This document shows positions 44,668 through 55,958 of a stretch of DNA of 64,000 nucleotides, in pieces; positions within the stretch are counted from its first letter, which is position 1, and each line of letters starts with the position of its first letter. Position numbers and translations under genes: made by a program. The notes under the pieces are model-generated. The model did no database searches. It had not been told where the DNA came from and saw nothing but the letters and a program-made list of their open reading frames with translations. The stretch lies in the NCBI RefSeq assembly GCF_040954645.1, contig NC_092803.1:85360417-85424416 (forward strand), read 5' to 3'. This DNA is from Diabrotica undecimpunctata. Its lineage: Eukaryota > Arthropoda > Insecta > Coleoptera > Chrysomelidae.

Positions 44668-44916
44668 AATATCCAACATAAAAAGTGGATGTTGTTCTAT
44701 ATGAAGTGACATTGTTGACAGTGCAATGAGTAATGTCATAAATAGGTCATAAACTACTGCCAGTCAAGTTTTGTATTGTTCTGTATGTAAGAAGGAATAA
44801 AGTCTAATTGTTGATGACCAGACGTTTATTGGTGCATATTCCCTAAAGTACATATTTCCTTGCCTCTTGATGTCTTCAAACTAGATAGAGGACTTCACCT
44901 AACTTAAATTATAACA
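44662..44916 (+). repeat. 3' LTR of the copia element
   Basis: 255 bp; preceded by the purine tract TTGAGGGAGAG (44651-44661). Confidence 0.92.
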
Positions 44917-45163
44917 GACCAGTCGCCAATAATTTGTCATTATAGGTGGATGTTTAAAGCGTTAACAGTGTAGATCTTTAATTTATTGTTGTAAATAATA
45001 TCTGTTTATATTCCCGCAGAAAAAGTTCAAATAATACAATGGTTTTATGGTGGTAATTCTGGACAAAAGTGTGTAGATTTATTTTCTGCGTTTTTTTGAG
45101 AGGAGACCAATTCTTTGCGTATAGTCAATTCTTAACCCTCTATTGTATATCCCTACATTGTAT

Positions 45164-45243
45164 ATGGGTATATCAGTAACACACAATACACATCTAAGAA
45201 CATTTGTTCTTAGATGTGTATTGTGTGTTACTGATATACCCAT
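45164..45243. repeat. Perfect 38-bp inverted repeat with 4-nt loop
   Basis: The left arm (45164-45201, ATGGGTATATCAGTAACACA...) and right arm (45206-45243) are exact reverse complements, separated by ATTT. It lies in drk intron 1 between the copia element and a piggyBac relic. No reading frame. Confidence 0.93.
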
Positions 45244-45599
45244 CAGTTGTTTGAATAATTAGCAGTTTTGTTTGAAGTGACCTTAGAGTATGTTGTTCGT
45301 GGAGCACATGTATTTTATTTTCGAATATTAGCTAAAAATAAGGTAAGTTTGAGAAATAAAAGTTATATATGCGTTTATAAGTGTAAGTATCTACTGATAT
45401 ATTGAAATAATAAAAACACTTTGTTGTTGTTAGTATTTGACCCAAATTGTTACTGTTCCTGTACAGGAACATTGTGCACTAAGGGTAAATTTTGACACTG
45501 AAAAAAGGAAATATTTAATAGTTTGTATAGTTGGTAGACTTCTTTAATGCATTATTGGTTTAAATAAATCAATTTGAATAAACGTGAAGTAAACTTCCT

Positions 45600-47217
45600 T
45601 TTCAGAAAAAAATGGATGAATTTGAGAGTATCCAACAACATCCTTTTACAAAAATTAAGCAATAACTATTAAGCCCTATAAGTTACGATAGATTCCTTCT
45701 GAAAGTGAAGATTCGGAACTATCTGATGAAGATAACGTTGAGCCGTTAGCTGCACAAACCACCGGGGCTAGAGTAATCATTGGCAGTCAAGAAGATTCTG
45801 ATAATGAAGATGATGATTTATCAATCGATGAATCGGATATTGAACTACCTATGAAACAAAAATCTATCAAAAAAAGTCATATGACATGGCGTGCTTAAAA
45901 AACTGTGCGAAATGTAGATGAACTGCATTTTGAAGATAGTGAATTACTTCCAACCAACATATTGCAGCTCAATTTTCCTTACAAATTGTTTAGTTTTTTT
46001 TTTGACACCAGATTTTATAATTAAGGTAGTTCGACAAACTTGTATATACAGCGCTTGAACAAATCCACAAAAGCCCATTACCACATGTCCTGTAGAAATT
46101 GAAAATTTTATGGGGATATTGCTGTTGATATTGCTCTAATAAGACGACCTACTACAAGACGCTATTGGGCTCTGACAACAATAATAATTTAGAAAATATG
46201 TCTTGATAAAATCTTGCCCCTGATTGAACAAATAAAAAGATCGTGTTTGCAGATACCTTTAGAAGAACACTTATCTTGTGAAGAATAAGTTATATCATTC
46301 AAAGGATGTTCGAGTATGAAGACATACAATCTCAAAAAGCCTCATAAATGTGGATACAAGATGTGGGTTCTCTCAGGAATCTCAGGATTTTCATATAATT
46401 TTGAAATTTTGGCTGGAAAAGATGGTTACACAGTATTACCAAATGAAGTAATTTTGGGAGCTGCTAGTAATGTTGTAGTTCGATTGAGCAGAGAAATACC
46501 GTCCAATAAACACCACAAACGCTTTTACAATAATTATTTTTCAAGTATACCACTGGTGTCATATTTGCCAAAACGAGGCATACATTCTATCGCAACAATC
46601 CGTACAAATCGAATTATGAATTATAAAGGTTGGCAAAAGAAAGCAATTAAAAAAATACAAAGGGGAAGCATTCAGGAACACTCTGGTACTTATGAGAATA
46701 CTGCAATACATACATTCCAGTGGTGTGACAACAAAATTCAATTGAAGAATTCATAGAACCAAATCAATAGCCAAAGTGGAAAGATTCTTTCGCACCGAAA
46801 GAACTAGGAAAGAAATTGATTGCCCAGACATTGTACAACAATATAACAGGCATATGGGTGGTGTGGATCTGCAAGATTCCTTATTGGGATTATATCAAAA
46901 TCAAAAAAATCATATTATGCTGGATGTAGCAGTAGTCAATGCTTGGCTATTAGACAGACATATCAAAAAACAAATTGTAAAAACTGAAGAGATTATACCA
47001 CTGCTGAATTTCAAAACAATTCTAGCTGAACAACTAACTAACAGTGTTGTTTTACAAAAAAGAGAAGTAGGTCGCCCTAGAAGTTCCACACCTGAACAAC
47101 CACCCAAAAGAAGATGCATTGAACCTAGACCCAATATATATGTACCGGGTTTCTCATTATATTTTGACCCCCACTTATTTTCCTTAATTTCGGGAATACA
47201 AAAAAAAAGTTTAAAAT
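45600..47217 (+). pseudogene. piggyBac-like transposase (DDE_Tnp_1_7), broken
   Basis: It starts about 45611 (MDEFESIQQHPF). An acidic N-terminal region (DNEDDDLSIDESDIELP) is followed by stops. 46316-46756 encodes LKKPHKCGYKMWVLSGISGF, RFYNNYFSSIPLVSYL and IATIRTNRI, and 46776-47219 encodes QQYNRHMGGVDLQDSLLGLY and AVVNAWLLDRHIKKQ, the C-terminal catalytic block with its Asp (GGVD). The middle with the first catalytic Asp is decayed. The C-terminal Cys-rich domain is missing. It differs clearly from the other piggyBac copies and belongs to a PGBD4-like branch (inference). Confidence 0.85.
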
Positions 47218-47397
47218 AAAAGTTGTATTATTTTATCTATACCGACCAACAATGTAGCAACAGACCAAATTTTGTATACAAGGAGTGCCCAATAAAATGC
47301 ATCTTCAATATTTCAAATGGGACACCCTGTATTTTTTTATAGTTTTGAGTAGCCCTGCATTTCCTGATTACCAATATGAAACAATTATTAATTTATT

Positions 47398-47675
47398 ATA
47401 AACTATTAGTCCTCATACCGAAACGGGTTATACTGCAGATGAAAAAGTAGATATATTCTCAATTTATGTAAAAAATAATAAAAAGAAGCAAACGGTAAGA
47501 CGAGAATATAGGCTGATTTATCCAGATCGACAGACTCTTTCTGCAAATACATTTTTATATAATAATTATCGTCATGTCCTAAATGATAAAATGTTTGAAC
47601 AGAAGAAACGTACTATCGTAGGAAATGATAGTGAAGATCTTAATACTTTGCTTTACTTTGAAGGTAAAAATTAAA
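47398..47675 (+). pseudogene. Transposon fragment with DUF4817-like N-terminal domain
   Basis: The frame reads EKVDIFSIYVKNNKKKQTV, REYRLIYPDRQTL and ANTFLYNNYRHVL, resembling the DUF4817 helix-turn-helix found at the start of some insect mariner-like transposases. A similar fragment is at 57943-58125. A block CAAATGGGACACCCTGTAT precedes both. Confidence 0.6.
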
Positions 47676-47734
47676 TATTTAAATAATAGATTATCCATAA
47701 CATTTTTATTTTAGAAAATTCCAAAACTAGTCTA

Positions 47735-48935
47735 AACAATGCAATAAAACGAGGCTAGAACCGGAAGCACCAGAAATTACCACAAATGAAGAACTTAATA
47801 TAAATGTACAGGAACTTCGGAAAATACTTGAAAAACTGAAGAACAGAAAAGCAGCAGGTAAAGACGGGATACCAAACGAATTACTGAAATATTGTGGAGC
47901 AGCAATGACAGAACAATTAACAACATTGATTAATAAAATACAGAGGTATAAACTTGTTAAATACTACGTTAAAACTTACAACTAAATTTTTACAAGTTCT
48001 AATAAGTCAGGGGATAAGCTTAGCAGATGAACAACAGGGTTTTTGTAGTGGAAGATCGTGTACAGATGCAATATTAGTTATAAAGCAAATTACTGAAACA
48101 TCGTTAGAGTATAATAGACCAGCATTTATGCGTCTGATTGACATAAAGAAAACGTTTGACAGAGTAAGATTCATAATCCATCTTCTGTATAATAGAGAAG
48201 TTCCATTAATATTATAAAAACCATCGAAAATATTACCAAAACAACAAAATGGAAGTCAGAATAAATGGGCAACTTACAGAACCCATAGAAATAGGCAACG
48301 GAATAAGACAAGGGGATTCATTGAGCCCCATGCTCTTCAATTTGATCATGGATGAAATGATCAAAAGCGATAACAAAGAAAGATGATACAGAATGGGAAA
48401 CAAAGAAATAAAAATACTCTGTTACGCAGATGACGCAATATTGATAGCCCAAGATGAAGATGGTCTGCAAAGACTGGTCTAAAGATTTAACATAAGAGCA
48501 AAAGAATTTAATATGACAATCTCATCTCAGAAAACTAAAACAATAGTAGTCAGCAAAGAACCAACCAGATGTAAAATAGAAATTGATGGCATCAGTATTG
48601 AACAAGTAATAGAAATAAAATACCTGGGAATTACACTGTCTAGCTATGGAGACCTGGATAAAGAAGTGAGAGATCAAGTACAAAAAGCAAATAGACTAGC
48701 AGGATGCCTTAATAACACTATATGGCGAGACACATTCACACTGAGAATAAGTCAAGAATTTATAAAGCCAGTGTAAGACCAATAATGACATATGCCTCAG
48801 AAACAAGACCCGACCCAGCCACAACGCCAAGGGTTCTGGAAACTGCAGAGATGAGAGTACTGAGAAGAATTACAGGAAATACGCTGAGAGATCGAAAGAG
48901 AAGTGAAAAATGGAACAAAAGTTACTTGCTGTCAG
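47735..48935 (+). pseudogene. RTE-like LINE reverse transcriptase, decayed
   Basis: Successive frames give ELRKILEKLKNRKAAGKDGI, QQGFCSGRSCTDAILVIKQI with MRLIDIKKTFDRV (the catalytic Asp block; the usual F-x-D is I-D), GNGIRQGDSLSPMLFNL, CYADDAILIAQDED (catalytic Asp pair), IEIKYLGITLS and RPIMTYASETR. At least four frameshifts or stops. No endonuclease is visible. Confidence 0.85.
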
Positions 48936-49660
48936 TGTAACATTTGGATTGTTTTAAAATATTTCATACATGATAAATAATGTTATTTTATATGGGTTTC
49001 TACAATAAAAACTGTTTTGTGTTTCCTCCTTTCATCTAGTTTTGCAACTACCGAAACGTAATTATCAGCTGGAGGGACATATGTCCCATGGTGATATTAA
49101 TCAAAATATTGTTTAATCAATTTGACAAAAGCTGCAAAATGTATAAAAATAACATTTAGAGCCTAAATAACCCAAAAAACTTCCTAGTTCATAAAAATTA
49201 AAAAGTCGAGGCTAAAAGGTTAAGTTATATAGTCTACAATTATTTAGAACTTACATTGTCTTTTCTTACTGGTCACTATTTTTGTGATATTTATATATTT
49301 TCAAAGACTAGTTGTTTATATGTAAATGAAAAGTGAAAAAATAAATGTCACATTTAAGATACATATATATCTTTTTGATCATTTTCAACAATAAATTTGA
49401 CAAAGCTTAAAAAAGTATAAATACTTGAAGTTTTTTCTGTATAGTATTTTGGATCAAGTATTTGTTTAATATTGATAGAAAGCTTACATCTTTTCAATAG
49501 GTTTCTTTAGTTGGGAGTCTTGCCAGAATTACTAATTCTGTTTTTAGAAACATTAATTGAGTTGGTCAAATACACTAGCTAGATACTAAAAGTATGTTCA
49601 AAAAATTATTTTTTCTTAGAATTTTTTGAGAACTTAATATATGTGGTTTGGTATTGAATA
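48936..49660. other. drk intron 1, unassigned
   Basis: No element recognised in this AT-rich stretch. Confidence 0.35.
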
Positions 49661-49992
49661 TAGTAGAACCCCGAATAACCGTGCTCCACGGAAACGGACG
49701 TGGTACTGATAATTGAAAAGCACGGATAATTTGAACATTTAGTTCTTATATATGATATATAAATGTATAAACTATAAAAAGATAACAGAAAAAATAAATT
49801 TCATAAGTTTAAATTAACGTTTAAATTGCATAAACATATACATAAAAAGCAGTATTTTTAGTCAGCTGTGATTAAAAAAAAACAGTCACTTTGGTTTGTG
49901 TTCTTCGTCTTCGATTTTTTTTTAATCTTCTGACAGATTCTGTGCAAGTCCAAAATATCGACAAGGTCTGAAGGTTCTCATTGTTCAAAATA

Positions 49993-52370
49993 CAGTGGTA
50001 CCTCGATATACGAGCGCCCTAATATACGACTGTTTTGAGATACGAGTCGCAGAGTGAGCGATATTTTGCTTTGAGATTACAGCTAGATTTGAGATACGAG
50101 GAATCTGTTTTTATTCAAATTCATACCTTTTATTTGACTACTTCTAATTTGCTTTATAAATAAAAGGTAGTTGTCCTGGTAATAGATCTTTACGGCCTCG
50201 CCGTAAAAATCATTTTACGGGTCTGTTCGTGACTATTACTTGGACCGACAAATTAAATGTTCATTGGAAGTTAAATCCGACAAAAATTGGGATTCTAATA
50301 CTGACCATATTGCACTCTCGATGTCGGTGTAATTTACTGTGTAAATTTTTACTATAGACCTCAATCTGTCTGCTTTGCTTGTTTCCTTCATTTTGGAAGT
50401 ATTGATGATACGTTGGGCTCGCGTTTTGTGCTGTTTGTACATTACAATATTACATTTATTTTTACAATCATGGGTTCGAAGAAGAAGATCATGTCTATTA
50501 AACTAAAAGGTGAAATCATTGAAAAATATGAGCAAGGCGTACGAGTAACTGACTTGGCGAGAATGTACGGGCGTACCACATCAATGATATGTACTGTACT
50601 TAAACGGAAGGAGGTGATAAATGGTATAATGCCAGCTAAGGACGTTACAATAATTTCTAAGTTTCGGACTTCTCTCCATGAAAAGATGGAGAAACTACGA
50701 ATGGTGTGGGTGACAGAAGCAGCTTCAAGGAGGAACCTTAACACAAAGCATCATATGTGAGAAGGCACGAGCGATTTACGAAGATTTGCTGAAGCAGATA
50801 CCACACACTTCCACAATTGATGAATAGGAAGACTCGTTTAAAGCCAGTCGAGGCTGGTTTGACAACTTTAGGAAAAGGACCGGCATTCACTCCGTCGTCA
50901 GGCATGGTGAGGCAGCAAGTTCGGATGTGAAAGCAGCTGAGGTTTATATCAAAACGTTTTCCGAACTGATAGAAGCCAAAGGATATATCCCCCAGCAAAT
51001 CTTCAACTGTGACGATACAGGGCTTTTCTAGAAAAATATGACGAATAAGACTTACTTAACCGCAGAGGAGAAGACGATGCCAGGTCACAAACCTATGAAA
51101 GATATATTAACTCTACTACTTTGCGCCAATGCGAGTGACTCATTGGCCAAATCAAACTTCTTCTAGTGTACCATTCAGAAAATCCCAGAGCCTTTAAGTC
51201 ACATAAGATTTTAAAAGAAAAACTGCCAATTATGTGGAGGGCAAATCCAAAGGCGTGGGTCACCAGGAAAAATTCTTTGTGGAGTGGATAAATCTGGTGT
51301 TTGCCCCTTCTGTTAAAAGATATCTACAGCAAAACAACTTACTTATGCAACTCCTTCTTGTCCTCGATAATGCCCCTTTTCACCCACCAAATCTCGAAGA
51401 TGATTTACTCCAAGAGTTCAAGTTTGTAAAGATTCTCTACCTACCAGCCAACACCACTCTATGGATCAGCAAGTGATTTCTAATTTTAAGAAGTGGTATA
51501 GCAAGCACATTTTTCGGCGCTGCTTTGAGGTGACGGAGAACACAAACCTTACCCTTCGAGAGTTTTGGGAGGACCACTTTAACATAGTAATATGCCTAAG
51601 AATTATTGAGCAAGCCTGACTAGGTATTACAACAAGGACCTTAACCTCTGCATGGAAGAAGCTGTGGCCTGAGTCTGTAGATGAAAGGGCCTGCGAAGGA
51701 CTGGAACCCGAAATGTCAGTGGTAGATGAAATTGTTTTTCTTGGAAAATCCATGGGTCTGGAGGTGGATGAAAGAGATGTGAACTAACTTGTCGAGGAAC
51801 AGTTTTAGGAGCCGCCGACAACCGAGGATTTAGACGAACTACATTCGCAGCAGCATATGGCGGTTCAACGAAAAATTAGTTTTGAAGAGGAGCCAGAATT
51901 GGAAGACGTTGTCTCTACAAGAGATATAAAGGAGATCCTGGGAATGTGGGAGAAAGTTGCAGAGTTCGTGGATAAAAATCACCCCGAAAAAGTTACAACT
52001 TGTCGTGCATCGGTGTTGTTCAACGAAACTTGCCTAACACATTTCCGCAATATTTTGAAAGGGAGGAAGAAACAAACCTCATTGGACAGTTTTTTTGACA
52101 GTGGAAGACCACTGACGAAAATTAAGCACTTCACTTTTTCTTATGTTTTTACAGAATATGTATGTTTTTTTTGTTACTTATAAATAAATGTTTCGTCTTT
52201 TAAATACATTCTTCTTATTTAAAAACACTTATCAAAAACAACTAACCTGCTTTTTTGGGGCCTGGAACGGATTAATGGCGTTTCACTTAATTTCAATGGG
52301 GAAAATTGCTTTGACATACAAGCAAGATTATGGAACCAACGAATTACACTCGTATGTCGAGATACCACTG
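49993..52370 (+). mobile_element. Inner Tigger/pogo-like transposon (2,378 bp)
   Basis: Ends CAGTGGTACCTCGATATACG (left) and CAGTGGTATCTCGACATACG (right, complement) are inverted, with TA at 49991-49992 and 52371-52372. It contains its own transposase relic. Confidence 0.92.
50470..52180 (+). pseudogene. Tigger-like transposase (CENP-B/jerky type), broken
   Basis: The N-terminal CENP-B-like helix-turn-helix is at 50470-50757 (MGSKKKIMSIKLKGEIIEKY, VTDLARMYGRTTSMI). After a frameshift comes the CENP-B-type second DNA-binding region (SRGWFDNFRKRTGIHSVV). The DDE_1 catalytic core follows: FNCDDTGLF (first Asp), a stop, LLVLDNAPFHPPN (second Asp, 51234-51476) and YLPANTTLWIS. The C-terminal region is at 51857-52183 with acidic runs. 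Several stops make it inactive. Confidence 0.88.
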
Positions 52371-52419
52371 TAGTCTAGTAGAATATTGGTAGCTTCCTCA
52401 GCCTCCTGATTACTTATTC

Positions 52420-52640
52420 TTTTGATTGATACTGTCTCATTTTTTTCTTCATTTTGATTCTCATTTTCGGATGAATCAATCACTTTGAATTTATTGATGT
52501 GGTATGTTGTTTGCTTGCCAACTTCATACATTCGTGATAATGATGTGACACATACCCTTTTCGCTTCTGTTTAAAATCCCTAGTTTTTGTTTAATTGTTA
52601 ACATATTTCTCAATAACAATATTTCTTTGTGTTTAACACT
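52420..52640 (-). pseudogene. N-terminal relic of the outer Tigger transposase
   Basis: The minus strand reads LTIKQKLGILNRSEKG and then YEVGKQTTYHI, the psq-type helix-turn-helix that begins jerky-like transposases. It is in opposite orientation to the inner transposase; the rest of the outer protein is missing or deleted. Confidence 0.65.
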
Positions 52641-53064
52641 AGTTATTATCATTTTCGAAACAAGTGTTATGAATATAGCATAGTAGCGTGTCTTCTCTAG
52701 CGCGCAACTAAATCTCATACATTCGGCGTAACACACAGCAGAAGAGGACAAGCGAATAATTTTCAGGGATTCCCCGAGCACTGTTGCTATCATATTGCAT
52801 TATGCGTCTCCCTCACGACGTATAGAGTTTTCGTTGAGTGATTTACGGTGACGTTAGTTCGATAAAAACTTAAAATGCAATTTGAATAATGAAAAATCAA
52901 GCAGGGTTCTACTGTACTACCAAGAGTTTTACCATTTTTTTTCTATATTTAAAACAATTCAAAACATTAGATACTTAATAATAAAAAAACGCAATGTTAT
53001 TTTTTCTTTTCTCTTGTTATCTTCAAAGATTAAGCAGTTCGCTCGAATCAACTAATTGATTTGA

Positions 53065-53208
<144 letters not shown>

Positions 53209-53334
53209 TAAGTTTCCAAACATTTGCTATAAATGTGTATGACACAATTGATAAATTAGTAAATGTAAGAGTAACAAATTTTTATGGGTCATTTGAGCCA
53301 GCATGAATCACATATAAAACAATACTACAATATA

Positions 53335-53700
53335 TAATAACAACTTAAGAAACTATGCCGTCAGTTCTTATCGGTACAGGTGAGTCGCAGGAAAGATAAA
53401 CTTACCACTCAAGGGGCTTTTTGATCAAACATGTTTGTACTTACGGCATTTATAACTTAGGTAGGTTTCAAAACCTGCGACCTAATGTTGTACAAAAATA
53501 TTAGTACTAGGAGCAGGAAAAATTTTTCTCCTTTTTCGGGAATTTGACAGTGTGGCATTCGTACACGAAGTTTCGGATCGGTAAATAGATTAATTTTTTT
53601 TGCAATACAGTATATTAAGGTGGAATAGGTGTTAAGATTTCCCATGCTTTGAGTACCGATAAGAAATGGGGGCATAGTTTCTAAAGTTTTTATTACATAT
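53335..53700. mobile_element. Foldback/MITE-like element of about 365 bp
   Basis: The left arm (about 53342-53378, AAGAAACTATGCCGTCAG, TTCTTATCGGTAC) and the complement of the right arm (about 53651-53690) match over about 40 bp with a few differences. No coding content. Confidence 0.75.
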
Positions 53701-53824
53701 TAGTAGTATTGATTTATATGTCATTCATGTTAAGTCAAATGACCTCCTAAAAATCTCCCATGGGCTTGTAGTGCATTGGTAGAGTGGAATTGAAAAATAA
53801 AATGAAAAATTTATTTAAAAATTC

Positions 53825-54345
53825 CTTTATAAACCAAATCCTCTTCCTCCTCTACCCTTTATCCTTCGTGAGGATGTGGTGACGTTATGGTAACTGACGA
53901 ATGGTTGCTATCCATTCTTCTCTTTCCTGGGCGCGGTGTGCTGCCTCAGACAGAAAGTAACCGGTAGCGCACTTTATGGTCTGACCATCGGAGTGGCGAT
54001 CTTCCTCGAGTTCTTTTACCATTTACCTTGCCTTCAACCACCAACCTCTCCATGCCTTCCATTCATTTGGTAATGCGTCCAAAGTACTTCAATATATTTT
54101 GGTTGATGATTGTGGTAAGCCTAGTATTGATGTCGAGTTCTGTCAATATTGAGACATTTGTGCGATGTGCTATCCACGGTATGCGCATCATTCTACATAT
54201 ACCCACATTTCAAAACCACCATTATACGTCGTGAGTCGGACTTTTTAATGGTCCAAGTTTCTGACGCATAGGTAGCGATAGGAAAGATAAGCGTCTGTAC
54301 TAGGCGCAGTTTCGTGTTCCTGGTTATGTCTGTATCTTTCCAGAT
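53825..54345 (-). pseudogene. RTE-like LINE 3' coding fragment
   Basis: The minus strand reads ASETWTIKKSDSRR at its start and, near its end, LSEAAHRAQEREEW with DGQTIKCATGYF before it. This is the same C-terminal region as the LINE at 34814-35058. The frame is broken in several places. Confidence 0.75.
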
Positions 54346-55087
54346 TTTAGTAAGTTTGACCAAATAAACCAAATACCAGGTACCAAATGTTTCATAATTT
54401 TTACTTCACCTTGTATAATTATTATTTATACCATTGGATAGCATTTTTTAGTCTTTTCAATGATGTATCACAAGTAGGGGTTTGCAATTTAAACTTTTTT
54501 GGTTGTGATGGGTGGGGCCTAGGGGGTTGATGGGGGTGAGTTCTCTTTCATGTCATTTTAGTTCCCCCTCACTATCCTAGAAACGGTTTCAAGCATTTTT
54601 CGATATCAGCTTTTGTTCGTGAGATAGAGCCCATTGTAAGTTTTGAAATTGACACACTGTATAAGCATTAACAAGTACTTTGCTAGAATGGATTGGAGTG
54701 ACTTTTTCAAGGCTACATTGAGATGGACGCACAATACTTGGATGAAATTATTCAGCATGCTTTTGCCTAATTTGTACTACTTAAAAAGAGGTGTCTATCC
54801 AATATACAAGATGGTTTACTAGAGAACTTAAATAGCTGTTTTTATCTAAGAAGGCCCATAGTATAAAATATTCATTCATTCGTAACTATCACATTTTAGC
54901 ATAGTAAAAGTGGAAGTAAAATAATTTCTTTGTTGTGTTATAAAAACTAAATTGTCTGATAGGTCTCCAGGCTGGACACCTGTTTTCAGAGTGACTTTAG
55001 ACAATTCTGGAGCTTTATCAACTAGCATAAATCAGGTAATAAAATTCCCAATTCCATGCACCTCTCTGATATAGCTACTGATTCTAA
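54346..55087. other. drk intron 2, mostly unassigned
   Basis: No transposon is recognised. It contains an exon-like stretch, listed separately. Confidence 0.4.
54963..55035 (+). other. Exon-like stretch in drk intron 2
   Basis: 73 bp are bounded by AG and by GTAAT, and are less AT-rich than their surroundings. After exon 2 (phase 2) it would read ESPGWTPVFRVTLDNSGALS and five more codons without a stop, but would put exon 3 out of frame, with a stop after seven codons. The upstream pyrimidine tract is weak. It may be a cryptic or poison exon, or chance. Confidence 0.25.
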
Positions 55088-55764
55088 GGTAGATACAGTC
55101 CATCTAATTTACTTACCGTTGCACGTCATTATCATTGACAGAGATCGAAGTTGACATAGTTGTCAAAGTATAAAAAAATCCTGAATCCATTTTAAATCAA
55201 TTAGGTCACATAATTATTGCAAAAGTGGATTATACAACAAAACAAATTAATATTTAATGTAAATAAATAGAAACAAAACAAGAGTTAAAAAATAATCTTG
55301 TTAAAAACAATTTGAGCCGCTTGTATGCGTCGTATAAAGATTTAAAATGGAATACTTAAACAAAAACAACACTTTTGTTTCATTACTTATTAACATTAGG
55401 CAACACCGCAACTGTCAAATAAGTGTTACCAATTTATGCCAAAATATCACCTTCATTCGATTATAGTTACAGTGTGTTCCGAACAAATGTTCTTCATAAA
55501 AACGCTTTATAATACATTTATACAAATTGAATGAAACATATTATTGTGTATTTCTTTAAATTAACATTAATAGAAATCTTTACATATTATTTCTACGCGT
55601 ATATAATAAAATATGTCTAGTGGCTGTAATGCCAGTGTACTTGGCAAAGTGATTCTAAAAAAGAACACACCTACCGCGTAAATATTTCGTGTTGGTATCA
55701 TGTGACCTCACGGGCCATGACGCGGATGACGTGCAACGGTTTGTAAATTAGATGAAGTATATGT
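55088..55764. mobile_element. Non-autonomous element of about 675 bp with inverted ends
   Basis: The left end reads CATCTAATTTACTTACCGTT then GCACGTCAT; the complement of the right end reads CATCTAATTTACAAACCGTT then GCACGTCAT. The right 155 bp recur as the reverse complement at 63849-64000. No reading frame. Confidence 0.8.
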
Positions 55765-55958
55765 CTGATTTATTTACTAATTTTTGGTACACTAAACTTG
55801 ATACATGTAGATTCATTCCATATTAGCTCTATAAAGTTTAATTTGGTTGTTAAGTTTTTTGAGGTATTAGGGCACATTGAGGTATTAAGGATAAATTTAG
55901 TTCTGGATCAGATAAATGCCATATCTTTATTCTCTCAAAACCCATATACACTCGCGAT

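Larger units (their letters stand above)
43016..44916 (+). mobile_element. Ty1/Copia element, internally deleted (1.9 kb)
   Basis: Two 255-bp LTRs (43016-43270 and 44662-44916; TGTTAGAATATCC...TATAACA) differ at about four positions. Between them are gag and integrase only; protease, RT and RNase H are gone. The flanking 5-mers (GATCT and GACCA) match at only three positions, so a target duplication is doubtful. Confidence 0.9.
49661..52914 (-). mobile_element. Outer Tigger/pogo-like transposon
   Basis: The left end (T)AGTAGAACCCCG at 49661 and the right end, complement CAGTAGAACCCTG at 52914, are flanked by TA (49659-49660, 52915-52916), as for pogo/Tigger elements. The first base of the left end is mutated from C to T. 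A second element (49993-52370) sits inside. Confidence 0.7.

Noticed and set aside
43011..44921. Five-base target duplication of the copia element
   Set aside because: GATCT and GACCA agree at only three positions; not convincing.
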